Shown here: in pieces, positions 34,203-40,914 of the stretch | Layout of the letters: every line of letters begins with the position of its first letter | Position numbering within the stretch: position 1 is the first letter of the stretch | Origin: Bacteroidota bacterium | GTDB taxonomy: Bacteria; Bacteroidota; Bacteroidia; Chitinophagales; BACL12 | Length of the DNA stretch: 40,914 nt | NCBI GenBank assembly: GCA_029571985.1 | Contig: JAKQVC010000257.1 | Location: 1-40,914, forward strand | Direction: 5' to 3' | Translations under genes and position numbers: made by a program | The notes under the pieces: generated by a model | What the model saw: the letters and a program-made list of their open reading frames with translations, nothing else | Told to the model about the DNA's origin: nothing | The model's database searches: none

Positions 34203-34592
34203 TTACATTACGTGAACGTGAACTTCTTCAGTTATTTTTTCAGCATAGTTTGTTTCCCAAGCTGAAATCTGCATATGACAATCACCTGCATCAGATGCTT
34301 CGATATCATAGTGTTCATGCACATTGAAGAATGTTTCAGTTGTAGACGTTTGATAATTGACAACTGTATCGCCGGCTGCATTTATAAAGAGTAATTCAAT
34401 ATTACCAATTGCCTTGGTTCCTTCCAAATCTACTTCCATGTGCAACTCTGTGCCAATCATCGCATGTGAATCAGCTTCAGGTTCAATTACCGTAAAGGTT
34501 ACATCATATCCAATTGGTTCTGGTTCTGGATCATCATTACAAGCAGACAAAATCATTCCGCACAGAGCAGTCAATAAAAATGCATTTTTCAT
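34203..34592 (-). CDS. Small lipoprotein with His-rich end
   Basis: 129 residues. The lipobox LSAC gives a lipidated C18, followed by an acidic linker (NDDPEPEPIG). The mature part looks like a single beta-sandwich domain with VTFTVIEPEADSHAMIGTELHM, HEHYDIEASDAGDCHMQISAW and a C-terminal EEVHVHVM. The repeated His and Met residues (HEHY, CHM, HVHVM) could bind a metal such as copper. I do not recognise a named domain with confidence. It lies between a Cys-motif membrane protein and a CDICGC protein on the same strand, with 69 nt before it and 5 nt after it, so the set is probably one operon. Confidence 0.6.
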   Translation of the reverse strand: MKNAFLLTALCGMILSACNDDPEPEPIGYDVTFTVIEPEADSHAMIGTELHMEVDLEGTKAIGNIELLFINAAGDTVVNYQTSTTETFFNVHEHYDIEASDAGDCHMQISAWETNYAEKITEEVHVHVM

Positions 34593-34606
34593 AATACCAT
34601 TATGTT

Positions 34607-34665
34607 TTAAGATCTAATAAATACGCACAAACAAATAAACGGGATAAACTAGTACGCGATCTTAA
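34607..34665. repeat. Spaced inverted repeat TTAAGATC ... GATCTTAA
   Basis: Perfect 8-bp arms at 34607-34614 and 34658-34665 with a 43-bp spacer, in the gap between the Cys-motif gene and the lipoprotein gene. The right arm covers the stop codon of the upstream gene. It might form an mRNA stem controlling the downstream gene; a chance match is possible. Confidence 0.25.
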
Positions 34666-35042
34666 ACACGTGGAGGGTCAAGAATGGTATTGAAATAAGG
34701 AATTGATTCGGGTATATCCTGCTGTTCTTCAAAACAAACAGCGGTAAATGTCGGAGAAGAAAATTGGATGGTTTCAAATGCCGTATGCGGCGAAAAAGCA
34801 TGCAAAACTACCAATGATTCTGGCGTTTTCTGTTGCTCGTCTGTTTTCACTTCAACGGTCTTCGCCAGCTCCTTGGTCAGATAACAGCTACCATGGCATT
34901 CCGAAACCGGGTTATCCCTATTCTCGCAGAGATTAGCCGAGATATAGGACCGGTTAGCATAAAAGCTGACATAGGTAACAAAGGGACCTAACATTACAGC
35001 CCAATAGCAAACAAATAATATGGTAACCAGTGCTTTACGCAT
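34662..35042 (-). CDS. Small membrane protein with CX9CX3C motif
   Basis: 126 residues. One N-terminal hydrophobic helix (about 4-27, LVTILFVCYWAVMLGPFVTYV) is followed outside the membrane by YANRSYISANLCENRDNP and VSECHGSCYLTKEL, giving C39, C49 and C53. The rest is polar and weakly structured. Bacteroidota have many small proteins with this YISxxLCEN..CxGxCYL pattern near metal-related genes, but no function is established that I can name. It is the first gene of the three-gene set with its own perfect -7 element 11 nt upstream. The Cys triad and the Cys/His motifs of the next two products suggest that the set handles a thiophilic metal; this is inference. Confidence 0.62.
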   Translation of the reverse strand: MRKALVTILFVCYWAVMLGPFVTYVSFYANRSYISANLCENRDNPVSECHGSCYLTKELAKTVEVKTDEQQKTPESLVVLHAFSPHTAFETIQFSSPTFTAVCFEEQQDIPESIPYFNTILDPPRV

Positions 35043-35053
35043 GTATCCGGGTG

Positions 35054-35061
35054 CAAAGATA
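35054..35061 (-). promoter_or_regulatory. -7 element TATCTTTG of the Cys-motif operon
   Basis: Perfect TAnnTTTG match on the minus strand, 11 nt before the ATG at 35042. The same octamer serves the tlpA-like gene. Confidence 0.5.
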
Positions 35062-35083
35062 CATCAGAATTGTGCTGCCAGAA

Positions 35084-35095
35084 TGATAAATATCA
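35084..35095. promoter_or_regulatory. TGAT-N4-ATCA site (FNR-type) upstream of the Cys-motif operon
   Basis: TGATAAATATCA is a perfect core of the FNR form. Its centre is about 32 bp upstream of the centre of the -7 element, which puts it near -40 relative to the expected transcript start, the usual place for activators of this family. Confidence 0.35.
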
Positions 35096-35151
35096 CCATT
35101 TACAAAGTTTTCACCCTTTTGCTATTGAATATATAAATAGCCGGATTGAAT

Positions 35152-35180
35152 AAAAAAAGGAGGTCAAATCTGACCTCCTT
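35152..35180 (-). terminator. Intrinsic terminator of the FAS1 gene
   Basis: AAGGAGGTCA, loop AATC, TGACCTCCTT: ten perfect pairs. On the minus strand it runs into TTTTTTT, 22 nt after the FAS1 stop. Confidence 0.9.
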
Positions 35181-35202
35181 GTAACATCCTAACAATACTC
35201 AC

Positions 35203-35754
35203 TTATTTGGGCATAGCCACTTTGTCAACCACATGGATAACCCCATTACTTTGATACACATCATAAACCGTAATGTTAATCAGATTGCCACTTTCATCCT
35301 GCAACTGGATATTGTGCTTACCATTCATCATGGCAGTGAGGGTGCTGCCTTCAACAGTTGTTAAGGTTGCCTTTCCTTTGCCATCTTTAATCATTTTGGC
35401 AATAGCGTCGTAATCATAAGCACCGCTCAACACGTGATACGTTAATACAGTAGTAAGCTTCTGCTTATTTTCCGGCTTAAGCAGTGTTTCCACAGTTCCG
35501 GCAGGCAGGTTTTCAAAAGCGTCGTTTACCGGAGCAAACACAGTAAAAGGGCCAGTTGATTTCAAGGTTTCTACCAAACCCGCGGCTTGAACTGCAGCAA
35601 CTAATGTGGTATGATCCTTTGAGTTTACAGCATTTGACACGATGTCTTTTTGCGGATACATTGATTCACCACCTACAGTAGTTACTTGTGCATGTACACT
35701 GGTTATAGCAATGAACAAGCCAAACATAGTTGTTAAAATTCTAGAGCGTTTCAT
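35203..35754 (-). CDS. Secreted fasciclin (FAS1) domain protein
   Basis: 183 residues. A signal peptide (ILTTMFGLFIAITSVHAQ) is followed by one FAS1 domain covering about 38-183: KDIVSNAVNSKDHTTLVAAV, LKSTGPFTVFAPVNDAFENLP, LTTVLTYHVLSGAYDYDAI and the terminal NGVIHVVDKVAMPK, which are the H1 and H2 signatures. FAS1 proteins mediate adhesion or matrix contacts; in Bacteroidota many short secreted ones occur with no known partner. It has its own terminator and lies between the phoU terminator and the Cys-motif operon, so it appears to be a single-gene unit. Confidence 0.92.
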   Translation of the reverse strand: MKRSRILTTMFGLFIAITSVHAQVTTVGGESMYPQKDIVSNAVNSKDHTTLVAAVQAAGLVETLKSTGPFTVFAPVNDAFENLPAGTVETLLKPENKQKLTTVLTYHVLSGAYDYDAIAKMIKDGKGKATLTTVEGSTLTAMMNGKHNIQLQDESGNLINITVYDVYQSNGVIHVVDKVAMPK

Positions 35755-35845
35755 AATTGTTTGTTTTTTGATTTGCTCTATTTACGCCGAATGTGTGCCG
35801 TTGGTTTTTATACGCAAAAAAATATATTTTTTCCATATAAAAAAC

Positions 35846-35877
35846 CAGGGGTCGCATATTTTCGTATGCGACCCCTG
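35846..35877 (-). terminator. Intrinsic terminator of the pst-phoU operon
   Basis: CAGGGGTCGCATA, loop TTTTCG, TATGCGACCCCTG: thirteen perfect pairs, followed on the minus strand by GTTTTTTATATGG. It starts 22 nt after the phoU stop. Confidence 0.93.
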
Positions 35878-35899
35878 CTATTACTTAATTAGGTTGGTG

Positions 35900-36562
35900 C
35901 TATTTAGGCTTCACGTGCTTCAGCACCTTAGCCTCAATATAAAAGATGATTTCTTCAGCAATATTCTTAAGCTGATCGCCAATACGCTCTAATTTTCGGA
36001 TGATGGAGATAATATAAAGTGCATCACTGAGTTTAGAAGCATCCCCGTTTGCCGCATGTGTCAAATTGGTAATTGCTTCGGCATTGATATGATCGAGGTA
36101 ATCATCACTCTTAAAAATCTTGCGGGCAATAGAAGTATCTTCCTTTTCATAGGCTTCATGTACTTCTTTGAGCATACGCAAAGCCGCCTCATACATCGGC
36201 ATCACATTACTTTCTTCCATTAAAGTGGCATCAAGCGGAGAGTTTGTCTCATTGATATACTTGCTGATTCCCTCAGCAATGTCGCCGATACGCTCCAGGT
36301 TGTTATTGATTTTAAGCGCTGCTAATACGAAACGCAAATCAATAGCCACGGGTGAGTACAGGGCAATAAAGTTCTCTGCAACACGATCAATCTGTAATTC
36401 CTGACCGTTTACACGCTTTTCAATCTGTATGACTTCACGTGCCAAATCTTTATCAAAGCCTGCCAGGGCATCTTTAGATTTAGTTAATTGCATCGTAACC
36501 AGATCAAACATCTGATCAAGTGCCGATTTAATATTGTGAACCGGGTTATCTATTTGCGACAT
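35900..36562 (-). CDS. phoU: Phosphate signalling regulator PhoU
   Basis: 220 residues of two three-helix repeats, the expected size. Family motifs with acidic metal-binding residues are present: EVIQIEKRVNGQELQIDRVAENFIA in the first half and the second-repeat counterpart IISIIRKLERIGDQLKNIAEEI, with LERIGDIAEGISKYI between. PhoU links the Pst transporter to the PhoR/PhoB two-component system and damps Pho activation when phosphate is plentiful. It is the last gene of pstSCAB-phoU, 40 nt after pstB, and is followed by a strong terminator. No phoR or phoB is in the window. Confidence 0.92.
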   Translation of the reverse strand: MSQIDNPVHNIKSALDQMFDLVTMQLTKSKDALAGFDKDLAREVIQIEKRVNGQELQIDRVAENFIALYSPVAIDLRFVLAALKINNNLERIGDIAEGISKYINETNSPLDATLMEESNVMPMYEAALRMLKEVHEAYEKEDTSIARKIFKSDDYLDHINAEAITNLTHAANGDASKLSDALYIISIIRKLERIGDQLKNIAEEIIFYIEAKVLKHVKPK

Positions 36563-36602
36563 ACCATTATACTTTTGTTATGACGGAATAAACTATGCTA
36601 TA

Positions 36603-37358
36603 TCATCCAAAACGACCGGTAATATAGCTTTGCGTTTTTTCTTCCTTTGGATTAGTAAAAATGTTAACCGTTTTATCGTACTCAATCAACTCGCCTAAAT
36701 AAAAGAATGCGGTTCTATCGCTAATGCGCGCTGCCTGTTGCATATTATGCGTTACAATAACGATTGTATACTGACTTTTGAGTTCGAGAATTAATTCTTC
36801 AATTTTCGCGGTGGAAATTGGATCCAAAGCACTTGCCGGTTCATCCATTAATATCATGGTTGGTTTCACGGCGAGGGTGCGCGCTATGCACAAACGCTGC
36901 TGCTGACCACCGGATAAAGCAAGCGCCGATTTTTTCAGGTTATCCTTTACTTCATTCCACAAGGCCGCCTGTTTCAATGATGTTTCGCAGGCCTCTTCCA
37001 GCACATGTTTATCGTTGATTCCCTGAATTTGTAATCCATACACCACATTATCGTAAATCGATTTGGGGAAAGGATTAGGTTTTTGAAAAACCATACCTAC
37101 TTCTTTCCTCAACTCTTCCACTAAAATACGTTTACCATAGATATTGCGACCGTCAATAATAATCTCTCCTCCCATATGAAAACCTTCAATGTAGTCATTC
37201 ATGCGGTTAAATAGACGCAGGAAAGTTGATTTACCACAACCACTGGGACCTATAAACGCAGTAACTGTATTTGGTTTTACAGAAAGGGTAACACCTTTCA
37301 AGGCATGAAAAGATCCATACCAAACATGCACATCCTGAGTTGTAAGCTTATGACTCAT
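36603..37358 (-). CDS. pstB: Phosphate ABC transporter ATP-binding protein
   Basis: 251 residues. Walker [10 protein letters not shown] (37-45), signature LSGGQQQR (148-155), Walker [13 protein letters not shown] (D172, E173) and the switch His in [13 protein letters not shown] are all intact. PstB-specific marks are [17 protein letters not shown] and [15 protein letters not shown]. It powers phosphate import through PstC and PstA. It starts 9 nt after the pstA stop on the same strand. Confidence 0.95.
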   Translation of the reverse strand: MSHKLTTQDVHVWYGSFHALKGVTLSVKPNTVTAFIGPSGCGKSTFLRLFNRMNDYIEGFHMGGEIIIDGRNIYGKRILVEELRKEVGMVFQKPNPFPKSIYDNVVYGLQIQGINDKHVLEEACETSLKQAALWNEVKDNLKKSALALSGGQQQRLCIARTLAVKPTMILMDEPASALDPISTAKIEELILELKSQYTIVIVTHNMQQAARISDRTAFFYLGELIEYDKTVNIFTNPKEEKTQSYITGRFG

Positions 37359-37367
37359 ACAAATTCA

Positions 37368-38222
37368 TTACCATTTTACTTTCCGTTGCCAACGATATCT
37401 CAAATAGATGGCAATTCCATTCATAACAAATGTAACCAACAATAATATAATTATCGCAGCTGCAGCATTTACGGAAAATTCCTGCTCAGGTCTGCTGATC
37501 CAGTTAAAAATTTGCATGGGCAATACAGAGTATTGGTCGAGCGGTGTTTGTGGAGGTTTATTCAAATACACAATAGCACCTACTAATATGAGCGGAGCTG
37601 TTTCGCCGATAGCCCTGCTAATGGCGAGGATAACACCGGTTACTATACCACCACTTGCGGCAGGTAGAACCTGTTTACTTACCGTTTGCCATTTCGTTGC
37701 GCCTAATGCAAAACTGGCCTCCCGTAATGTTTTAGGCACCGCTTTCAAGGCTTCACGTGTAGCAACGATAATAATAGGTAAAATCAGTAACGACAATGTT
37801 AAAGCACCCGCTATTACACTTTTTCCTAAGCCAAATGTGCGCACAAATACTTCAAGTCCGAGGATACCATATATGATAGAAGGCACACCTGCCAGATTCG
37901 TAATATTGATTTCCAATATGGAAGCAAATCTGGATTTTTTTCCATATTCCTCCAGGTAAATGCCCGCAGCAACTCCAACCGGTATAGCGATGATGGCTGT
38001 TAAAACTAAAATCCAGACAGTACCTAATAAGGCTACATAAATTCCGGCCTTTTCAGCTTTGCGTGATGGCAGACTGGTAATAAAATCCCAATCGATACGA
38101 CCTAAACCGTCAATGGCAATATTTACCAGAAATATACCCAGCATGATAATACCAATCAGTGTACAGCCTATTGCCCAAAGTTTAAATACCCGATCTGCTA
38201 TTCGATTTCGTCTGCTGCTCAT
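37368..38222 (-). CDS. pstA: Phosphate ABC transporter permease PstA
   Basis: 284 residues, six membrane helices. The coupling loop that contacts the ATPase is TLREASFALGATKWQTVSKQVLP with GIVTGVILAISRAIGETAPLI, the usual PstA/PstC signature. YLEEYGKKSRFASILEINITN and GVPSIIYGILGLEVF are also conserved in PstA. It pairs with PstC to make the inner-membrane channel. The start lies one base after the pstC stop. Confidence 0.93.
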   Translation of the reverse strand: MSSRRNRIADRVFKLWAIGCTLIGIIMLGIFLVNIAIDGLGRIDWDFITSLPSRKAEKAGIYVALLGTVWILVLTAIIAIPVGVAAGIYLEEYGKKSRFASILEINITNLAGVPSIIYGILGLEVFVRTFGLGKSVIAGALTLSLLILPIIIVATREALKAVPKTLREASFALGATKWQTVSKQVLPAASGGIVTGVILAISRAIGETAPLILVGAIVYLNKPPQTPLDQYSVLPMQIFNWISRPEQEFSVNAAAAIIILLLVTFVMNGIAIYLRYRWQRKVKW

Positions 38223-38223
38223 C

Positions 38224-39099
38224 TTATTCGTATTTATGTTGAAACTTGCGTTTAACTTTTGCTGAAATCGTATTTAAGACAAATGTGAACACAAACAAGG
38301 TTATACCCGCAGCAAAAATCGACCTGAACTCAATAGAATTTTGTTCCACATCTCCCATACTTACCTGTACAATATAGGTAGTAATGGTTTGCACCGGAAC
38401 AAGCGGATCTAAGGTTAATCTTGGCTGTTGTCCTGCGGCAACGGCAACAATCATGGTTTCACCAATAGCGCGGGAAATGGCCAAAATCACAGAAACAATA
38501 ATGCCCGATGAGGCAGCCGGAATTAAAACGCGAAAAGCCGTTTGAAATCGGGTAGCGCCCATGCCATAACTGGCCTCTCTCAAACTTTTTGGAACGGCAT
38601 ACAAGGCATCCTCACTCATTGAAGAAATGAAAGGTATGATCATAATACCCATAACAATTCCCGGTGAAAGGGAATTAAATCCAGACAGTCCCGGAATAAA
38701 TCCCTGTAAAAAAGGTGTTACAACCGTGAGTGCAAAAAATCCATAAACAACTGTAGGAATAGCGGCCAAAATTTCCAACACCGGTTTCACAATTTGTCGC
38801 ATACGCGGATGGGCATATTCGTTGAGGTATACGGCTATGCTTAAGCCAATAGGGAGTGCAACTAAAATAGCGATGAAGGAGGTAAGGATAGTACCGGAAA
38901 CAAGCGCCAAAATACCATAATGCTTATCAGCAAATAACGGCGTCCATTGCGTATCAGTTAAAAACTCTACAATAGATACTTCATTAAAGAAGGCAATAGA
39001 CTCTATTAACAAAACGATTAAAATACCAAGAGTGGTGAGTATGGTTAACCCACCACTAAAGGCAAGAAGAGCTTCTACAAATCGTTCTTTGCGTTTCAT
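38224..39099 (-). CDS. pstC: Phosphate ABC transporter permease PstC
   Basis: 291 residues, six helices. It has IAVYLNEYAHPRMRQIVKPVLE with LAAIPTVVYGFFALTVVTPFL, and the coupling loop SLREASYGMGATRFQTAFRVLIP followed by SRAIGETMIVAVAAG, which mark PstC rather than PstA. It partners PstA in the channel. It starts 12 nt after the pstS stop and is followed by pstA after 1 nt. Confidence 0.93.
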   Translation of the reverse strand: MKRKERFVEALLAFSGGLTILTTLGILIVLLIESIAFFNEVSIVEFLTDTQWTPLFADKHYGILALVSGTILTSFIAILVALPIGLSIAVYLNEYAHPRMRQIVKPVLEILAAIPTVVYGFFALTVVTPFLQGFIPGLSGFNSLSPGIVMGIMIIPFISSMSEDALYAVPKSLREASYGMGATRFQTAFRVLIPAASSGIIVSVILAISRAIGETMIVAVAAGQQPRLTLDPLVPVQTITTYIVQVSMGDVEQNSIEFRSIFAAGITLFVFTFVLNTISAKVKRKFQHKYE

Positions 39100-39111
39100 T
39101 CAAATACAAGG

Positions 39112-40068
39112 TTACTCCTTTTCCATAGTTGCCTTGTCGTAAGCAGCTACTTTTGCTTTCATTTCTGTGTATTCTTCAGATTTCAGAGGCACATAGCCTA
39201 CTTCTTTACATAACTTTTCTACATTATCAATATAGAAATGTACAAAGGCAAGTACTTCAGGTCTGCTTAAGGCCTTTTCGTTTATATAAATATATAGTGG
39301 ACGAGAAAGGGGCGCATATGTTCCTGACAATACCGTTTCCTGAGTGGGAACAACACCACCATTATTATTATCAACCGGTACTATTTTCAGTTTATCCGTG
39401 TTGTTTTCATAGTAAGCCATCCCAAAATAACCTAAAGCACCTTCATCACCGGCAATACCATTTACTAAAGTATTATCATCTTCGTTGGCATTATAATCGC
39501 CACGGCTGTCTCCTTTCTTTCCACAAATTACTTCGGTAAAGTATTCATAGGTTCCGGATGCTGTTCCAGGACCATAGAGGTGAATTTCCTTATTTGGCCA
39601 TTCAGGTCTGATTTGGTTCCACGTTTTAATTTTTCCCTGAGCAGCAGATTCCCAAATCATTTTCAATTCAGCAACGGTCAGTTTATCTACCCAATTGTTG
39701 CTTGGGTGCACCATTACGGCAAGACCATCATATGCGATTTCCAACTCCAGGTATTTGATTCCGGCTGAGTCGCAGGCAGCCATTTCGCTTTCCTTAATCG
39801 GGCGGCTGGCATTACAAATGTCAATTTCGCCTTTGCTGAACATTTTCATACCGCCACCGGTACCGCTTTCACCAAGCGCAACGTTAACATCAGGCTGGCC
39901 AAACCGGAACTCTTCAGCTACGGCCTCACTGATAGGGTAAACCGTACTGGAGCCATCAATTGAAATGGAACCAGACAAACCGTCAGTTCCAGCGTCGTTT
40001 TTGCCACCATTGCAGGCACTAAAGCCTGTTAATGCGGCTACGGATAATAGGATAGAGAGCTTTTTCAT
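39112..40068 (-). CDS. pstS: Phosphate-binding lipoprotein PstS
   Basis: 318 residues. The lipobox FSAC gives lipidated C19, so the protein is anchored and faces the periplasm. The phosphate-binding motifs of the PBP type are ISIDGSSTVYPISEAVAEEF (about 36-55), ALGESGTGGGMKMFSKGEIDI with the Ser/Thr ligands, and LYGPGTASGTYEYFTEVICG (about 167-186). It captures phosphate for PstCAB. It is the first gene of the operon; the divergent region to the DUF47 gene carries 11-bp-spaced repeats that look like a Pho box. Confidence 0.93.
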   Translation of the reverse strand: MKKLSILLSVAALTGFSACNGGKNDAGTDGLSGSISIDGSSTVYPISEAVAEEFRFGQPDVNVALGESGTGGGMKMFSKGEIDICNASRPIKESEMAACDSAGIKYLELEIAYDGLAVMVHPSNNWVDKLTVAELKMIWESAAQGKIKTWNQIRPEWPNKEIHLYGPGTASGTYEYFTEVICGKKGDSRGDYNANEDDNTLVNGIAGDEGALGYFGMAYYENNTDKLKIVPVDNNNGGVVPTQETVLSGTYAPLSRPLYIYINEKALSRPEVLAFVHFYIDNVEKLCKEVGYVPLKSEEYTEMKAKVAAYDKATMEKE

Positions 40069-40085
40069 TGCATCAAATTATGGTG

Positions 40086-40093
40086 CGAAGCTA
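40086..40093 (-). promoter_or_regulatory. Candidate -7 element TAGCTTCG of pstS
   Basis: On the minus strand TAGCTTCG matches TAnnTTTG with one mismatch, 17 nt before the pstS ATG. The repeat block at 40104-40131 begins 10 nt further upstream, where it would replace the -33 element. Confidence 0.35.
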
Positions 40094-40103
40094 ATCTGCC
40101 AAT

Positions 40104-40131
40104 GTTACCGGTATGTTAACTTACCATTAAG
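40104..40131 (-). promoter_or_regulatory. Pho-box-like triple direct repeat upstream of pstS
   Basis: In the pstS direction three hexamers CTTAAT, GTTAAC and GGTAAC recur at exact 11-bp steps (plus-strand positions 40126, 40115, 40104). The 11-bp period is that of PhoB and PhoP boxes, and the TTAAC core resembles Bacillus PhoP half-sites. It is inferred from pattern and gene context. Confidence 0.45.
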
Positions 40132-40208
40132 ATAATGCCATTTAAACAATTACTTAATGAACGAACGAGGAAAATGGGGCTAAACGGGGGTAATAACATA
40201 CTGATAAT

Positions 40209-40225
40209 CTTAACTTTAGCTTAAT
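40209..40225 (+). promoter_or_regulatory. Pho-box-like direct repeat upstream of the DUF47 gene
   Basis: CTTAAC (40209) and CTTAAT (40220) lie 11 bp apart, within the longer near-repeat CTTAACTTTAG / CTTAATTTTAC (9 of 11 identical). The first copy also reads as a -7-like TAACTTTAG, so the two explanations compete. Confidence 0.35.
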
Positions 40226-40273
40226 TTTACACCGTCTTAAAACAACCTACCCTTTCACAGCAAAACCATTAAC

Positions 40274-40914
40274 ATGTCTATTGATCGTGTACTTAGATTT
40301 TTTCAGCCAAAAGATGCCACCTTCTTTCCATTATTTGAAAAAGCTGCCGATAACATCGTGCATATTGCTGATTTATTAAGCAAAGTTGTTCGTGAATCAG
40401 ATATTCAAAAGCGCGAAGAATTGATTCGCGAGATAGAAGCCGTTGAACATTTGGGAGATGAAATTACCCACGAAGTGTTAAATAACCTGAATACGGTATT
40501 TATTACCCCTTTTGACCGGGAAGATATACATGCGCTGGCTACTTCAATTGACGATGTTGCAGATCATGTTAAAGACGCAGCACTTCGCATTCGCTTATTT
40601 AAACCACAATCACTTCCTACCGGTATAATAAAGATGTCTGACTTAATATGTCATGGAACTGAAGAGGTGCGTAAAGCGATGAAAGAATTAAAAGATGTGC
40701 GCAACTTAGGCAAATTAAAAAAACTCATCATTGATATCAATAATGTAGAAAATCAGGCAGATGCTGTTTTCGAAATGGCGATGACTGATTTATTTGCGCA
40801 TGAGAAAGACCCTGTTGAAATCATCAAAATCAAAGACATCATCGCAAAAATGGAAAGCGCAACCGACCGTTGTGAGGATATTGCCAATGTGATTGAATCC
40901 ATTATCGTAAAAAC
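40274..40914 (+). CDS. DUF47 / PhoU-like Pit accessory protein (3' end off the window)
   Basis: 213 complete codons are present and the frame is open at the window edge; the family usually has about 210-230 residues, so little is missing. It is all-helical, with FFPLFEKAADNIVHIADLL, IEAVEHLGDEITHEVLNNL, FITPFDREDIHALATSIDDV (the family's signature) and VENQADAVFEMAMTDLF. DUF47 proteins are PhoU-like and are normally encoded just before a Pit-type low-affinity phosphate permease, whose gene would lie beyond the end. It is divergent from pstS across 205 nt with Pho-box-like repeats, so both phosphate uptake routes may be controlled together. Confidence 0.88.
   Translation, partial: MSIDRVLRFFQPKDATFFPLFEKAADNIVHIADLLSKVVRESDIQKREELIREIEAVEHLGDEITHEVLNNLNTVFITPFDREDIHALATSIDDVADHVKDAALRIRLFKPQSLPTGIIKMSDLICHGTEEVRKAMKELKDVRNLGKLKKLIIDINNVENQADAVFEMAMTDLFAHEKDPVEIIKIKDIIAKMESATDRCEDIANVIESIIVK

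Noticed and set aside
39129-39539. 136-codon frame on the plus strand inside pstS
   Set aside because: Shadow of pstS: composition is full of Leu, His and Cys and no domain is present.
1-40914. tRNA, rRNA, CRISPR arrays, insertion sequences, prophage or integrase genes
   Set aside because: I looked for them and found no tRNA-like cloverleaf, regularly spaced repeats, transposase or integrase motifs.

Overview
The window looks like a core chromosomal stretch from a member of the Bacteroidota, probably outside the order Bacteroidales; I cannot fix the order. The evidence is a PorP/SprF-type type IX secretion protein, DUF6029 and Omp28-like surface proteins, DUF4271 next to hemD, BamA-like and RNase Y genes of Bacteroidota type, and several perfect TAnnTTTG (-7) promoter elements 6 to 22 nt upstream of start codons. 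I see no tRNA, rRNA, CRISPR array, insertion sequence or phage gene.

Layout. (1) 1-6334, minus strand: partial porP/sprF-like gene, a DUF255 thioredoxin-fold protein, and a BamA-like / DUF4271 / hemD operon. (2) 6371-10766: hemW reads divergently from the BamA-like operon. A TlpA-like thioredoxin (minus) faces away from a DUF6029 barrel plus Omp28-like lipoprotein pair. (3) 10800-14381, minus: nifJ, a single-chain pyruvate:ferredoxin/flavodoxin oxidoreductase. (4) 14504-17805: a small accessory-looking block with a WecG/TagA/CpsF-type glycosyltransferase facing a radical SAM/SPASM protein and a membrane-anchored GT2 glycosyltransferase. (5) 17972-27987: respiratory complex I genes nuoABCDHIJKLMN with no nuoE, nuoF or nuoG, followed 2 nt later by a small conserved-looking protein of unknown function. 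(6) 28393-33237: pheT, a short coiled-coil protein, zapA and rny. (7) 33310-35042, minus: three genes for a Cys-motif membrane protein, a His-ended lipoprotein and a CDICGC outer-membrane-type protein. A FAS1 (fasciclin) protein follows at 35203. (8) 35900-40068, minus: pstSCAB-phoU, divergent from a DUF47 (Pit accessory) gene cut by the window end.

How it fits together. NifJ yields reduced ferredoxin or flavodoxin, and a complex I without its NADH module would need such a donor, so regions 3 and 5 may form one electron path. The pst operon and the DUF47 gene share a divergent intergenic region with 11-bp-spaced direct repeats resembling Pho boxes. Four intergenic regions (tlpA/DUF6029, nifJ, nuoA and the Cys-motif trio) each hold a TGA-N6-TCA site of the CRP/FNR type. 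That is a testable hint of shared redox or anaerobic control.

The least explained parts are the radical SAM/GT2/GT26 block, the small protein after nuoN, and the Cys-motif trio. No single feature can be declared a new system from sequence alone.
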